Shown piece by piece: positions 17,801-26,850 of a DNA stretch of 64,000 bases. Numbering within the stretch: position 1 is the stretch's first letter; every line of letters starts with the position of its first letter. The stretch spans positions 62,001 through 126,000 of the forward strand of contig NZ_JAUSSH010000009.1 of NCBI RefSeq assembly GCF_030812255.1. The letters are read 5' to 3'. Origin of the DNA: Paeniglutamicibacter psychrophenolicus (GTDB lineage: Bacteria > Actinomycetota > Actinomycetes > Actinomycetales > Micrococcaceae). The notes below the pieces were generated by a model. That model was given only the letters and a program-made list of their open reading frames with translations. It was not told the DNA's origin and made no database searches. Position numbers and translations under genes: made by a program.

Positions 17801-18218
17801 GGGCCGTGTTGCAACAGTTTTAAGTGACCGGCAGATAGCAATAAATCGTGGTTCCCAACATGGGGTCGAGATCGGGATGAAATTTGCTGTTCTAACTGAC
17901 GAAGTGCCAGTTGTGACAGATCCTGAAACTGGAGAAGAAATTGGGAATGTAGAAGTTGCCAAAACTCTAGTCAAGATCGTAAGCATCCAAGAAAAAATGT
18001 CGATTGCGCGGACCTTTAGGACGAAAACTGTTGGCGGTGGCTCAATTTGGTCTTTAACGGGCGTCGGATCGACCCCAAAAAAGGTTGAAGAGAGTTTACG
18101 AAAAACAGAGTCTTCTGAAGTTTTCGAACTGGATGATGTTGAGAGAATCGTTGACAAAGGCGACAGAGTAGTACAGTTTGCCGGCGAAACTTTCGAAGGC
18201 GTCGTGGCGCACTTCTAG
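17787..18218 (+). CDS. Small protein with FlgT C-terminal-like domain
   Basis: A 143-residue soluble protein. Its first 75 residues resemble the C-terminal domain of flagellar protein FlgT: GRVATVLSDRQIAINRGSQ, then GVEIGMKFAVL, DPETGEEIG and VEVAKTLVKIVSIQEKMSIA. This is a small beta-barrel-like module also found in non-flagellar bacterial proteins of unknown role. No flagellar gene is in the window. The second half (residues 76-143) is less familiar. The ATG is preceded by GAGGGAAAAG and lies inside the end of the upstream membrane-protein gene. Its A+T content is higher than in flanking genes. A membrane protein plus this module could be a receptor-sensor pair; this is a guess from context. 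Confidence 0.7.
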   Translation: MSRIEGRVATVLSDRQIAINRGSQHGVEIGMKFAVLTDEVPVVTDPETGEEIGNVEVAKTLVKIVSIQEKMSIARTFRTKTVGGGSIWSLTGVGSTPKKVEESLRKTESSEVFELDDVERIVDKGDRVVQFAGETFEGVVAHF

Positions 18219-18233
18219 AAGTTGCAAACTTCT
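18217..18233 (+). terminator. Weak hairpin after low-GC gene pair
   Basis: AGAAGTT (18217-18223) and AACTTCT (18227-18233) flank a GCA loop, overlapping the stop codon. The stem is short and AT-rich with only TTG after it, so it is a weak candidate. The rest of the gap to 18478 shows no gene I can support. Confidence 0.3.
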
Positions 18234-18478
18234 TGTGAATGCGAAGGTCATTAATCGTGACCGTGGAACGGCTTGCCGCGAGAACGAGTCATTGGTCAGA
18301 TTTTTCTCGGATGTTATAGAAGCCGCACTGATGAGTGGATCCTGTTTTACTTGAAAAAGACAGCGGTAGCCCCAGCAATAAAGTTCTGCGAATGCCCGGT
18401 CTGTCTCAAATGCAGGCGCCCGATTGCAACTAGGAGTGTTCATTGGGTCGGCACAGGAACAGCGGCCATAATGGACAA

Positions 18479-19705
18479 GTGAACAACCTGCAGCCTTCCG
18501 CCTTCTTTGCCCAACCGGTGCCCGGAGCGATCCGGCGCATCACGCTGATCGGCTCCACCGGGTCCATCGGCACCCAGGGCCTTGAGGTCATTGCCTCGGC
18601 CCCCGACCGCTTCGCCGTCGCCGCGCTTTCGGGCGGGTACAACCTCGCGCTGCTGGCCGCCCAGGCCGTGGCCACCGGTGCCCCGGCGGTGGGCTGCGCA
18701 CATCCCGAGATCGACGCGCTGGCCGCGGCCATCGCCGGGGCGTCCGCCGCCGCGGGCATGCACGGGTACGCCCCGCAGCTTTTCGCCGGCGAGCACGCGG
18801 CCACCGAGATCGCCCGCTTCCCCGACGCCGACGTGGTGCTCAACGGCATCACCGGGTCCATCGGGCTGGCCCCCACGCTGGCCGCACTGAAGGCCGGGCA
18901 CCTGCTGGCCCTGGCCAACAAGGAATCGCTGATCGTCGGCGGGCAGCTGGTCAAGGCCGCGGCCGCACCCGGGCAGCTGGTCCCGGTGGACTCCGAGCAT
19001 TCCGCGCTGGCCCAGGCGCTGCGCGCCGGCACCCCGGAGGAGGTCCACAAGCTCATCGTCACGGCCTCCGGAGGGCCCTTCCGCGGCTGGTCAGCCGAGG
19101 CACTGCGCTCGGTGACCCCGGCCCAGGCGCTGGCCCACCCCACCTGGGACATGGGCAAGGTGATCACCACCAACTCCGCGACCATGGTCAACAAGGCCCT
19201 GGAAGTCATCGAGGCGCACCTGCTCTTCGATGTGCCGCTGGAGCGCATCGAGGCCGTGGTGCACCCGCAGTCCATCGTGCACTCCATGGTCGAGTTCATC
19301 GACGGTTCCACCATCGCCCAGGCCTCCCCGCCGGACATGGCCCTGCCCATCGCCCTGGGCATCGGCTGGCCGCACCGGGTGCCGGGCTCGGCCACCGCCT
19401 GCGACTGGTCAACCGCCGCGTCCTGGACCTTCGAGCCGCTCGACGAGGAGGCCTTCGGCGCGATCCGCCTGGCCAAGGCCGCCGCCGCCGCCTCGCCCAC
19501 GCACATGGCCGTCTACAACGCGGTGAACGAGGAGGCCGTCGAGGCCTTCCACGCCGGGGCCATCCGCTTCACCGACATCGTCGAGACCATCGAGGCGATC
19601 CTGCAGGGCTACACCCCCGAGGCCGGGGAGCCGGCACTCCAGACGGTGCTGGCCGCCGAGACCTGGGCACGAAAAGCCGCCGCCAAACGTTTGGAATCAC
19701 TGTGA
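18479..19705 (+). CDS. dxr: 1-deoxy-D-xylulose 5-phosphate reductoisomerase
   Basis: Second enzyme of the MEP isoprenoid pathway: NADPH-dependent rearrangement and reduction of DXP to MEP. About 408 residues. Visible: the dinucleotide motif [51 protein letters not shown], the metal site [19 protein letters not shown] ([11 protein letters not shown] here [10 protein letters not shown]), [16 protein letters not shown] and [16 protein letters not shown] 18479 is used because the conserved N-terminus begins soon after; a TTG at 18443 is an alternative. The stop overlaps the start of rseP by four bases (GTGA), the usual actinobacterial arrangement. ispG follows only after a 3.6-kb accessory segment. 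Confidence 0.95.
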   Translation: MNNLQPSAFFAQPVPGAIRRITLIGSTGSIGTQGLEVIASAPDRFAVAALSGGYNLALLAAQAVATGAPAVGCAHPEIDALAAAIAGASAAAGMHGYAPQLFAGEHAATEIARFPDADVVLNGITGSIGLAPTLAALKAGHLLALANKESLIVGGQLVKAAAAPGQLVPVDSEHSALAQALRAGTPEEVHKLIVTASGGPFRGWSAEALRSVTPAQALAHPTWDMGKVITTNSATMVNKALEVIEAHLLFDVPLERIEAVVHPQSIVHSMVEFIDGSTIAQASPPDMALPIALGIGWPHRVPGSATACDWSTAASWTFEPLDEEAFGAIRLAKAAAAASPTHMAVYNAVNEEAVEAFHAGAIRFTDIVETIEAILQGYTPEAGEPALQTVLAAETWARKAAAKRLESL

Positions 19706-21081
19706 GCATCCTCCTTTTCATCCTCGGCGTGCTGGTCATGGTCGTCGCCGTCGGCGTGTCCATCGGCCTGCACGAGGTCGGGCACCTGATCCCGGCCAAG
19801 CGCTTCGGCGTGCGCGTGCCCCAGTACATGATCGGTTTCGGCAAGACGCTGTTCTCCGTCAAGCGCGGGGACACCGAATACGGGTTCAAGGCCATCCCGC
19901 TGGGCGGCTACATCTCCATGATCGGGATGTACCCGCCGGCCAGGAACAAGGGGGTGGTGGGGGCCACCGACGCCCCGATCCTGCGCAAGTCCTCCACCGG
20001 AATGTTCCAGCAGATGGCCGACGAGGCCAGGCACGCGGCGGCCGAGCAGCTGCAGCCCGGCGACGAGAACCGGCTGTTCTACAAGTTGCCGGTCTACAAG
20101 CGCATCATCATCATGCTCGGCGGCCCGGTGATGAACCTGCTGATCGGCATCGCGATGGTCGGCATCGTCACCGTCGGTTTCGGCATGCCCACCCAGACCA
20201 GCACCGTCGGCGAGGTCTTCCAATGCGTGGTGCCCCTGGGCCAGGAAACCACCCGGGACGCCGCGGTCAACAACGGCTGCCTGCCCGCCGACGCACCCGG
20301 CCCGGCCTACGCCGCGGGCCTGCGCCCGGGGGACAAGATCACCTCCTTCGACGGCAAGGCGGTCGGCAACACCGACTGGGTCCCGCTGACCCAGGCCATC
20401 CGCGGCCACGCGGGGGAGTCGGTCCCGCTGACCTACGAGCGCGACGGGGTGGAACACTCCTCCAGCATCAAGCCCTACAAGACCGAGCGCCCGCTGATCA
20501 ACGACGAGGGCCAGATCGTCACCGACGCCTCGGGCAAGCCCGAGATCGTCGAGGTCGGGTACATCGGGATGGGCTCGAAGGTGCAAAACATTTCCCAGCC
20601 GATCTCCGCGGTGCTGCCCGCGGTGGGCACCCAGCTCAAGGGCGTGACCGCCGTGGTGCTCGATCTGCCGGCGCGGGTTGCCGCGGTCGGGAAGGCCGCC
20701 TTCTCCGATGCACCGCGCGACCCCAACGGCCCGATCTCCGTGGTCGGCGTGGGACGCATCGCCGGGGAAATCAGCGCCATGGAGCAGATCGGCGTGGCGG
20801 ACAAGGTCGCCTCGTTGTTCTCGTTGATCGGCGGGCTGAACATCGCATTGTTCGTCTTCAACCTGATCCCGCTGCTGCCGCTGGACGGCGGGCACGTGGT
20901 CGGTGCGCTCTTCGAATCGGTGCGCCGGTTCTTCGCCAAGCTCTTCAAGCGCCCGGACCCGGGGCCGGTGGACATCGCCAAGATGCTACCGCTGACCTAC
21001 GTGGTCGCGGTCGGCATGATGATCATGGGTGCCGTGCTGATCTACGCCGACATCGTCAAACCGGTGTCCATCTTCGGCTGA
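19702..21081 (+). CDS. rseP: Site-2 membrane metalloprotease (RseP/Rip1 family)
   Basis: Intramembrane zinc protease of family M50 that cuts anti-sigma factors and other membrane proteins. The 459-residue protein has the HExxH motif as HEVGH with His24 inside the first helix, and the third zinc ligand in [17 protein letters not shown] near residue 392. A PDZ domain lies in the middle ([20 protein letters not shown] near residue 208). A membrane helix before the PDZ ([24 protein letters not shown]) is typical. Coupled to dxr by a four-base overlap. In mycobacteria the orthologue Rip1 sits in the same place; its targets here are unknown. Confidence 0.94.
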   Translation: MSILLFILGVLVMVVAVGVSIGLHEVGHLIPAKRFGVRVPQYMIGFGKTLFSVKRGDTEYGFKAIPLGGYISMIGMYPPARNKGVVGATDAPILRKSSTGMFQQMADEARHAAAEQLQPGDENRLFYKLPVYKRIIIMLGGPVMNLLIGIAMVGIVTVGFGMPTQTSTVGEVFQCVVPLGQETTRDAAVNNGCLPADAPGPAYAAGLRPGDKITSFDGKAVGNTDWVPLTQAIRGHAGESVPLTYERDGVEHSSSIKPYKTERPLINDEGQIVTDASGKPEIVEVGYIGMGSKVQNISQPISAVLPAVGTQLKGVTAVVLDLPARVAAVGKAAFSDAPRDPNGPISVVGVGRIAGEISAMEQIGVADKVASLFSLIGGLNIALFVFNLIPLLPLDGGHVVGALFESVRRFFAKLFKRPDPGPVDIAKMLPLTYVVAVGMMIMGAVLIYADIVKPVSIFG

Positions 21082-21093
21082 CCCGACTGGCGT

Positions 21094-21143
21094 TGAAGCT
21101 GCCCCTTGGCCATCCCGAAAATGACGGCCAAGGGGCAGCTTCA
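21094..21143 (+). terminator. Terminator after dxr-rseP
   Basis: An 18-bp perfect stem (21094-21111 with 21126-21143; TGAAGCTGCCCC... / ...GGGGCAGCTTCA) with a 14-base loop, starting 13 bases after the rseP stop. No T-run follows. The remaining gap to 21454 holds no credible gene and is the probable promoter region of the CueP gene. Confidence 0.75.
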
Positions 21144-21454
21144 GGTAGGCGCTGCCGCACGCATCGCCGACGGACGAGGAAGCCGCATAAGGAAACCACA
21201 GGATCACGACGTATGGTTGCGGCGATGACATGCACGACGGCACCTAGAGGTGGGCGTGGCCATGGGCCGACGTCGGCCGCCGAGCATCCGGTCGCAGGCG
21301 GATCTCCCTTGCAGCTCACTGTGCTCCGGCAAACGCCCCGGGAACCTTTCAAACCATCTCGCAAGCCTCAGGCAAGAGAACTCCGGCTCGGCCCTGGCCA
21401 AGCCGTTCGACTCCCTGGGCCCCGACACCATTAGCCCGTAAGGATTACTTCCCC

Positions 21455-22087
21455 ATGCCACGTACTGAATCGTTCCTGAAGAAGCGCAAGCCGCTGGCCG
21501 CATACCTGGTGGCACCGCTCGCAGTTGGGGCCTTGGTGCTCACCGGGTGCACCGGCAACGCACCGGAAACCCAAACCGCCTCGACGCCTCCCGCGGCCGA
21601 TTCCGCGGCATTCATGTCCGACCACAGACTCGCAGGACTCGATGCGCGCCAGGTGATCGACCGGCTGGACGCTCTGCCCGTGGCACAGCGCCCGCAGAAC
21701 CTGATGGCCTCGGTGCGGCCCGACCAACTGCTGCTGGCCGACGACCAGCAACGCCAAGCAGTCCTGCCGCTCCCGGAGGACCAGTTCTACCTCTCGTTCG
21801 CCCCCTTCCGCACACAAACCCACGACTGCCACTTCCACAGCCTCACCACGTGCCTGGGGGAAATGCAGAACGAGGAGGTGAATGTGACCGTCACCGATGC
21901 CAAGAGCGGCGAGACCCTGGTTGACAAGACCATGGGCACCTTCGACAACGGTTTTGTGGGGCTGTGGCTGCCGCGGGGGATCGAGGCAACGTTGACCGTG
22001 GAATCCCGGGGCAAGAAGGCCAGCACGCCGATTTCAACGTCCTCGAGCGAGGACGCAACCTGCCTGACCACGCTTCAGCTCACCTGA
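21455..22087 (+). CDS. CueP family metal-binding lipoprotein
   Basis: A 210-residue extracytoplasmic protein of the CueP family, whose Salmonella member binds periplasmic copper and supplies it to superoxide dismutase. The N-terminus is a lipoprotein signal peptide (VLTGC, Cys32). The family core is plain: LDARQVIDRLDALPV, YLSFAPFRTQTHDCHFHSLTTC with Cys125 and Cys132 plus a His pair, GEMQNEEVNVTVTD, and DNGFVGLWLPRGIEATLTV. A further Cys lies near the C-terminus (DATCLTT). These Cys/His residues are the likely Cu(I) ligands. No copper pump or CueR/CsoR-type regulator gene is next to it. Confidence 0.88.
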   Translation: MPRTESFLKKRKPLAAYLVAPLAVGALVLTGCTGNAPETQTASTPPAADSAAFMSDHRLAGLDARQVIDRLDALPVAQRPQNLMASVRPDQLLLADDQQRQAVLPLPEDQFYLSFAPFRTQTHDCHFHSLTTCLGEMQNEEVNVTVTDAKSGETLVDKTMGTFDNGFVGLWLPRGIEATLTVESRGKKASTPISTSSSEDATCLTTLQLT

Positions 22088-22182
22088 TACCCGGGTGTTC
22101 ATGGCCGCGACCTCGATCCGAACCCATCCTTGGCAGGGTTGAGGCGCCGGCCATGCGGCCGCGGAGCGACGGTCCCGGACAC

Positions 22183-22803
22183 CTACGCCGCGGCAACGGG
22201 CTGGCGCAGGATGGTGCGCAGCTTTTCTGGGGCGGCCTTGCGGAAATCACCGAGGTAGATCTCGTGGTGCTTGCCCTCGAGCCGGAGCCCCTGGCGGGGG
22301 ATGAACTCGTGGTGCATCCGTTCCAGGACCGGCCCCTCGTCGTCGAAGGAGCCAACGTGCAGGATCTGCACGCAACGGCCCTCGGCCAGGGACCTGAGGC
22401 GGACATCGCCCAGGCGCACCGGCGGATTCTTCGCGCCCACCTTCCCGCAGGCGGCCTCGACCATGTCCAGCTCGATCCATTCGGGCACCATCAGCATCAT
22501 CGTCCAGTCCCACCGCGACTTGTCGCGGGACACCGTGAACGAGTCCATGTCCCCGGCCCACCACAGGCCCTCCAGGGGCGGGACGACGTAGTCGCGGTCG
22601 AGCTCCAGCTTGCTGGCGAACTTCAGCTTGTACGCCACCGGGTACAGGGCTTCGAGCGCCTGGGCAAAGGCCGGGGAGGAGTTCGGGTCGCCGTGCCCGT
22701 CAACCATCAGGTACTGCATCTTGGGAATGTCCACAATCCGGAATTCACCGTGTTTCGCCCGGTAGCCGTCAAGCGTCTTCTTGAAGTCGATTTTCGCTGC
22801 CAA
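22183..22803 (-). CDS. GyrI-like small-molecule-binding domain protein
   Basis: A 206-residue soluble protein of the GyrI-like/SOUL-type family that binds small ligands; no enzyme activity is established for close relatives. It starts IDFKKTLDGYRAKHGEFRIVDIPKMQYLMVDGHGDPNSS, a typical opening of this subgroup, and contains VPEWIELDMVEAA, VQILHVGSFDDEGPVLERMH and RLEGKHHEIYLGDFRKAAPEKL, the second half of the duplicated fold. The start is TTG with AGGA a few bases upstream. It is the last gene of a minus-strand group with a VOC gene and a DUF1801 gene. Confidence 0.82.
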   Translation of the reverse strand: MAAKIDFKKTLDGYRAKHGEFRIVDIPKMQYLMVDGHGDPNSSPAFAQALEALYPVAYKLKFASKLELDRDYVVPPLEGLWWAGDMDSFTVSRDKSRWDWTMMLMVPEWIELDMVEAACGKVGAKNPPVRLGDVRLRSLAEGRCVQILHVGSFDDEGPVLERMHHEFIPRQGLRLEGKHHEIYLGDFRKAAPEKLRTILRQPVAAA

Positions 22804-22847
22804 ATGGATCCTAGTGTTCGGGAGACGGGCCTGGACCTATCCTTGGC

Positions 22848-23642
22848 TCAGGGACGCGGGGCCGAGATGAGCCAGCGGTGGCCATCGGGGTCGGTGATCG
22901 TGGCCGATCCCTGGTCCAGGGCGTTCCCCTGTCCGGCCTGCGTGCCTCCGCCGGCCACTGCGGCCGAAACGATCCGCTCCGCTTCGGCATGCGAGTCGGC
23001 ATGGTGCGTGAGCGTTACCGATGAGGTGCCGACGTGCGGGTCTCCGGCGCCCACGTCCTTGGCGAGAACGGGCTCCTGCATCAGGCAGAGCCGGGAGGCG
23101 CCGTTGGCGGGCACGAAGTCGATGTACTTGTTGCCATAGTCCCTGTCCACGCTCATCCCCAGCGCGGTGTAGAAGGCCTTCGAGGCCTTGGGCTCCCTGA
23201 CGCCGAGGATCACCGTGGTCTCGGTGGGCCGCGCGACACCTTCCGGGGAGGCGGTGTCCTTTCCTGCGGCTGCAAGTTTCCAGACGGTCCCGTCCGGTGC
23301 CATGAATGAGCCGGAGAAGGAGCCGAACAGTGCCTTCCGGGCGGGCTTGAAGATGTCGGCGCCGTGGGTGGCGGCGGCATCCATTCCGGCCCGGACATCG
23401 CTGGGCCCGGGAAGGATGTAGGTCAGCACGGAACGCTGGTAGGCGGCACCGGGAATGCCGGAGGCGGCGGACGGTTCGGCGGGTTGGGCCGGAATGAGCT
23501 CGAGGCGCCCGGTCCCGTGCAGGTCAATGGCGATGGATTCGCCGTCAGCCGTGGTCGGAGCGGAGAAAACGTTTCGGTAGAAGTCGGCGGCCGCGGGCAC
23601 GTCGAGGCAGGAAACGGAGAGGGAATCCAGGGAGAAGGACAT
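22848..23642 (-). CDS. VOC (glyoxalase/bleomycin resistance fold) protein, duplicated
   Basis: A 264-residue protein with two VOC modules. Module 1: SLSVSCLDVPAAADFYRNVF, then ESIAIDLHGTGRLELIPAQP. Module 2: TTVILGVREPKASKAFYTALGMSV, then VTLTHHADSHAEAERIVSAAV and ATITDPDGHRWLISAPRP. VOC proteins are metal-dependent lyases, dioxygenases or antibiotic-binding proteins; the metal ligands cannot be assigned safely here. The ATG is nine bases after the stop of the DUF1801 gene, so both are co-transcribed. The pairing of VOC, DUF1801 and GyrI-like proteins is common in actinobacterial accessory regions. Confidence 0.86.
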   Translation of the reverse strand: MSFSLDSLSVSCLDVPAAADFYRNVFSAPTTADGESIAIDLHGTGRLELIPAQPAEPSAASGIPGAAYQRSVLTYILPGPSDVRAGMDAAATHGADIFKPARKALFGSFSGSFMAPDGTVWKLAAAGKDTASPEGVARPTETTVILGVREPKASKAFYTALGMSVDRDYGNKYIDFVPANGASRLCLMQEPVLAKDVGAGDPHVGTSSVTLTHHADSHAEAERIVSAAVAGGGTQAGQGNALDQGSATITDPDGHRWLISAPRP

Positions 23643-23651
23643 TGATGTTCC

Positions 23652-24125
23652 TTAGGAATCGGAGGGGCCGGTTGCCGCGCGAGCGATGAGTTCGGCCAGC
23701 TGGTCCCAGGCTTTCTCGGTGGCGTTGTGCAGTGCGTAGGAGGTCGGCCACAGTCCGTCGCTGGTATCCAGCTCGGCATGGGGACTGAATCCGAAGGTGG
23801 AGTAGCGCTGCTTGTCCATCTGCCCGCTGCGGAAGAAGCACACGACCTTCCCGTCCCTGGCATACCCCGGCTGGCCGTAGTAGAGCTTCGGGGCCAGGTC
23901 CGGGGCCACCTCGGCGACGAGCGAGTGGAGGCGCTCGGCCATCTGCCTGTCGCCCTCGGGCATCGCGGCGATCTTGGCCGACACGTCGGCGGCATCCGCT
24001 GCGGCCTTCTGGGCGGCACTGGCCCGCTTGGCCTCGGTCTTCAGTTCCTTGGCGCGGTCCTTCATGGCCTCGCGTTCCTGGGCGGAGAAGCTTCCGTCGG
24101 CGGCGCTCGAATCTGGGTCGGGCAT
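23652..24125 (-). CDS. DUF1801 family protein
   Basis: A 157-residue protein. The N-terminal third is a charged helix rich in Ala/Lys (KDRAKELKTEAKRASAAQKA). The DUF1801 (YdhG-like) domain follows: AERLHSLVAEVAPDLAPKLYYGQPGYARDGKVV, FFRSGQMDKQRYSTFGF and a C-terminal ALHNATEKAWDQLAELIARA. Some family members resemble frataxin-like or iron-chaperone proteins, but a function is not established. The ATG at 24125 has a strong CGGAGG upstream; a longer open frame continues to 24722 but overlaps the divergent YciI gene. First gene of the minus-strand operon. Confidence 0.82.
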   Translation of the reverse strand: MPDPDSSAADGSFSAQEREAMKDRAKELKTEAKRASAAQKAAADAADVSAKIAAMPEGDRQMAERLHSLVAEVAPDLAPKLYYGQPGYARDGKVVCFFRSGQMDKQRYSTFGFSPHAELDTSDGLWPTSYALHNATEKAWDQLAELIARAATGPSDS

Positions 24126-24302
24126 GGTCTTGTTCCTCCGTGGGGTTGCCTGGATGTTCCTGCAACCCATCCTACGGAGGATGTGTCCCGGTGGCTTCTC
24201 GAATCCTGACCGGTTCGGATCCCACCCGTTCTGCCCGCCAGGGGGCGGGCCCCGGGACCCGGAAGGACACGTTTGGCGGCGCCACGGTTTAGGCTGGACC
24301 CC

Positions 24303-24602
24303 ATGAGTGTTTTCGCAGTTGAATACGTGTACGCCGTCGGTTCCGAAGCCACGCGCGATGAGCATCGCCCCAAGCACCGTGAATTCCTGGCCGGTCTTGG
24401 CGCCAACGGAGACGGCCCCTCCATGATCGCCTCCGGCCCCTACGTCGATGGTTCCGGTGCCCTGTTGCTGATTTCCTCCCCGACCCAGGCCGCCCTGGCC
24501 GAGACCCTGGCCAACGACCCCTTCGCGATCCATGGCGCCATTGCGGTGCTGCGGATCACCGAATGGAGCCCCGTGACCGGTGAGCTCGCTCACCACGCCT
24601 GA
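24303..24602 (+). CDS. YciI family protein
   Basis: A small 99-residue protein of the YciI (dimeric alpha-beta barrel) family. Recognisable are the first strand [28 protein letters not shown] with the conserved Arg/His residues, [21 protein letters not shown], and [20 protein letters not shown]. Close relatives in actinobacteria have this length and no assigned reaction. It is divergent from the DUF1801 operon and is followed by ispG after 140 bases. Confidence 0.83.
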   Translation: MSVFAVEYVYAVGSEATRDEHRPKHREFLAGLGANGDGPSMIASGPYVDGSGALLLISSPTQAALAETLANDPFAIHGAIAVLRITEWSPVTGELAHHA

Positions 24603-24742
24603 TCCTCCAAACCCCGCGTGATCACGGCCGTTTGGTGCCGTGCCGGCGCCGGGGGCTTCGCCCTGCGAGATTTGGGCCGCGCAAGCGGGCATGCAGGGGG
24701 ATAATGGAAAAACCTTCCACACTCAACATCTCGGAGGAAATC

Positions 24743-25915
24743 TTGACCTCGATCCCGGTCAGCCTCGGCATGCCATCGGCACCGCCACCGATCCTTGCCC
24801 CGCGACGCAAGACCCGCCAAATCAAGGTGGGCTCCGTCGGCGTAGGCTCGGACAGCCCCATTTCCATCCAGTCGATGACCACGACTCCCACCACCGACAT
24901 CAACGCCACGCTGCAGCAGATCGCCGAACTCACCGCAACCGGCTGTGACATCGTGCGCGTTGCCTGCCCCTCGGCCGACGACGCCCTGGCGCTGCCGATC
25001 ATTGCGAAGAAGTCGCAGATCCCGGTGATCGCCGACATCCACTTCCAGCCCAAGTACGTCTTCGCCGCGATCGACGCCGGCTGCGCCGCCGTCCGCGTGA
25101 ACCCGGGCAACATCCGCAAGTTCGACGACCAGGTCAAGGAGATCGCCGCCGCCGCCAAGGCCGCCGGCACCTCCATCCGCATCGGCGTCAACGCCGGCTC
25201 GCTGGATCCGCGCCTGATGGAGAAGTACGGCAAGGCAACCCCCGAGGCGCTGGTCGAGTCCGCCGTCTGGGAAGCCTCGCTCTTCGAGGAACACGACTTC
25301 CACGACTTCAAGATCTCCGTCAAGCACAACGACCCGGTCATCATGGTCCGCGCCTACGAGCTGCTGGCCGAACGCGGCGACTGGCCGCTGCACCTGGGCG
25401 TCACCGAGGCCGGACCGGCCTTCCAGGGCACCATCAAGTCGGCCACCGCCTTCGGCGCCCTGCTGTCCAAGGGCATCGGCGACACCATCCGCGTCTCGCT
25501 CTCGGCCCCTCCGGTCGAGGAGGTCAAGGTCGGTGCGCAGATCCTGCAGTCGCTGAACCTGCGACCGCGCAAGCTCGAAATCGTCTCCTGCCCCTCCTGC
25601 GGCCGCGCCCAGGTGGATGTCTACACGCTGGCCGACCAGGTCACCGCCGGGCTCGAGGGACTCGAGGTCCCGCTGCGCGTGGCCGTCATGGGCTGCGTCG
25701 TCAACGGGCCCGGCGAGGCCCGCGAGGCCGACCTCGGTGTGGCCTCCGGCAACGGCAAGGGCCAGATCTTTGTGAAGGGCCAGGTCATCAAGACCGTGCC
25801 GGAAGACCAGATTGTTGAGACACTGATTGAAGAGGCGATGCGCATCGCCGAGGAAATGGGGAACGCGGATGGAGAAAATCCTGTCCAAAGTGGCCCCGTG
25901 GTTACCGTCGGCTAG
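24743..25915 (+). CDS. ispG: 4-hydroxy-3-methylbut-2-en-1-yl diphosphate synthase (flavodoxin)
   Basis: [4Fe-4S] enzyme of the MEP pathway that turns MEcPP into HMBPP. 390 residues. The TTG at 24743 is preceded by a strong GGAGGAAA, and the encoded start ([15 protein letters not shown]) matches actinobacterial IspG; an ATG at 24704 in the same frame is less likely. Core segments are [73 protein letters not shown], and the cluster ligands in [11 protein letters not shown] and [11 protein letters not shown] with the usual Glu. In relatives it follows dxr-rseP directly; here an accessory segment intervenes. Confidence 0.95.
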   Translation: MTSIPVSLGMPSAPPPILAPRRKTRQIKVGSVGVGSDSPISIQSMTTTPTTDINATLQQIAELTATGCDIVRVACPSADDALALPIIAKKSQIPVIADIHFQPKYVFAAIDAGCAAVRVNPGNIRKFDDQVKEIAAAAKAAGTSIRIGVNAGSLDPRLMEKYGKATPEALVESAVWEASLFEEHDFHDFKISVKHNDPVIMVRAYELLAERGDWPLHLGVTEAGPAFQGTIKSATAFGALLSKGIGDTIRVSLSAPPVEEVKVGAQILQSLNLRPRKLEIVSCPSCGRAQVDVYTLADQVTAGLEGLEVPLRVAVMGCVVNGPGEAREADLGVASGNGKGQIFVKGQVIKTVPEDQIVETLIEEAMRIAEEMGNADGENPVQSGPVVTVG

Positions 25916-26777
25916 ACGTAACCCGGGGGCAGGAGAGCCGCTGGCACCAGGTATCCGCGTCCTTGACGACGCGGACACCGCCTCTCTCCGTGCCCTCGTT
26001 TCGGCCGACCCGGTGGCGAACATCTTCATGGATGCACAGCTTTCCGTCACCGGTTCGGCCCGCCCCGGCCTGGGCGGCTCCCTGGTCATCGGCCGCTTCG
26101 AGGGGGCCCTGCTGGTCTCGGCCTGCTGGATCGGGGCCAACATCGTCCCGATCAACATCACCGCCGACGATGCCGGGGAATTCGGGCTGGCCGTCAGGTC
26201 GCTGAACCGCACCTTCGCCTCCTGCTTCGGCCCGGCCGAAGCGGTCATGGGGATGTGGAAGATGCTCGCCGAGGGCCCGCAACAGGCCTTCAGCGTCCGT
26301 CCCAGCCAGCCGCTGATGACCCTGACGGGCACCCCGGCGATCGAACCGAACCGGACGCTGCGCGCCAGCCATGCAGGGGAGTACGAGCTGGTCCTGCCCG
26401 CCTGCGCCAAGATGTTCGAGGAGGAACTCGGGTACTCCCCGCTGGCCAACGGCGGGTCGTTCTACCGCTCCCGGGTCCGCTCGCTGATCCATTCCGGGCA
26501 TTCGCTCATCGACCTGGACGAGGGCGGGGCGATCCGCTTCAAGGCCGAGCTGGGCACCGTCACCACGCGGGCCACGCAGATCCAGGGCGTCTGGATGAGC
26601 CCGGAGCACCGCGGCAAGTCCATGGCGGCCGGCTACATGGCGGCCGTTGCCGACTACGCCCTGCGCCTGGCCCCGACCACCAGCCTCTATGTCAACGACT
26701 ACAACGCCCCGGCCATTGCGACGTACCGCAAGGTCGGCTTCGAAGAGGTCGGCGAATTCGCCACCATCCTCTTCTGA
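25869..26777 (+). CDS. GNAT family acetyltransferase with DUF4081-type N-terminal domain
   Basis: A 302-residue two-domain protein. The N-terminal half ([15 protein letters not shown] through [18 protein letters not shown]) matches the DUF4081 type that often precedes a GNAT domain. The C-terminal half has the acetyl-CoA site [25 protein letters not shown], where R-G-K-S is the pyrophosphate loop, and [20 protein letters not shown]. The ATG lies inside the last codons of ispG, a 47-base overlap, which shows translational coupling. This gene follows ispG in many actinobacteria; its acceptor substrate is unknown. Confidence 0.88.
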   Translation: MEKILSKVAPWLPSARRNPGAGEPLAPGIRVLDDADTASLRALVSADPVANIFMDAQLSVTGSARPGLGGSLVIGRFEGALLVSACWIGANIVPINITADDAGEFGLAVRSLNRTFASCFGPAEAVMGMWKMLAEGPQQAFSVRPSQPLMTLTGTPAIEPNRTLRASHAGEYELVLPACAKMFEEELGYSPLANGGSFYRSRVRSLIHSGHSLIDLDEGGAIRFKAELGTVTTRATQIQGVWMSPEHRGKSMAAGYMAAVADYALRLAPTTSLYVNDYNAPAIATYRKVGFEEVGEFATILF

Positions 26778-26850
26778 CCCGCCGGTCCCGGCATCCACCG
26801 ACCACCGACACAACGCCCCGCACCGCGGGCAGCCGACCGGAAAGCCAGAC

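Noticed and set aside
18096-18443. 115-codon minus-strand open frame over the end of the low-GC pair
   Set aside because: Overlaps the FlgT-like gene on the other strand and has no ribosome-binding site or recognisable domain.
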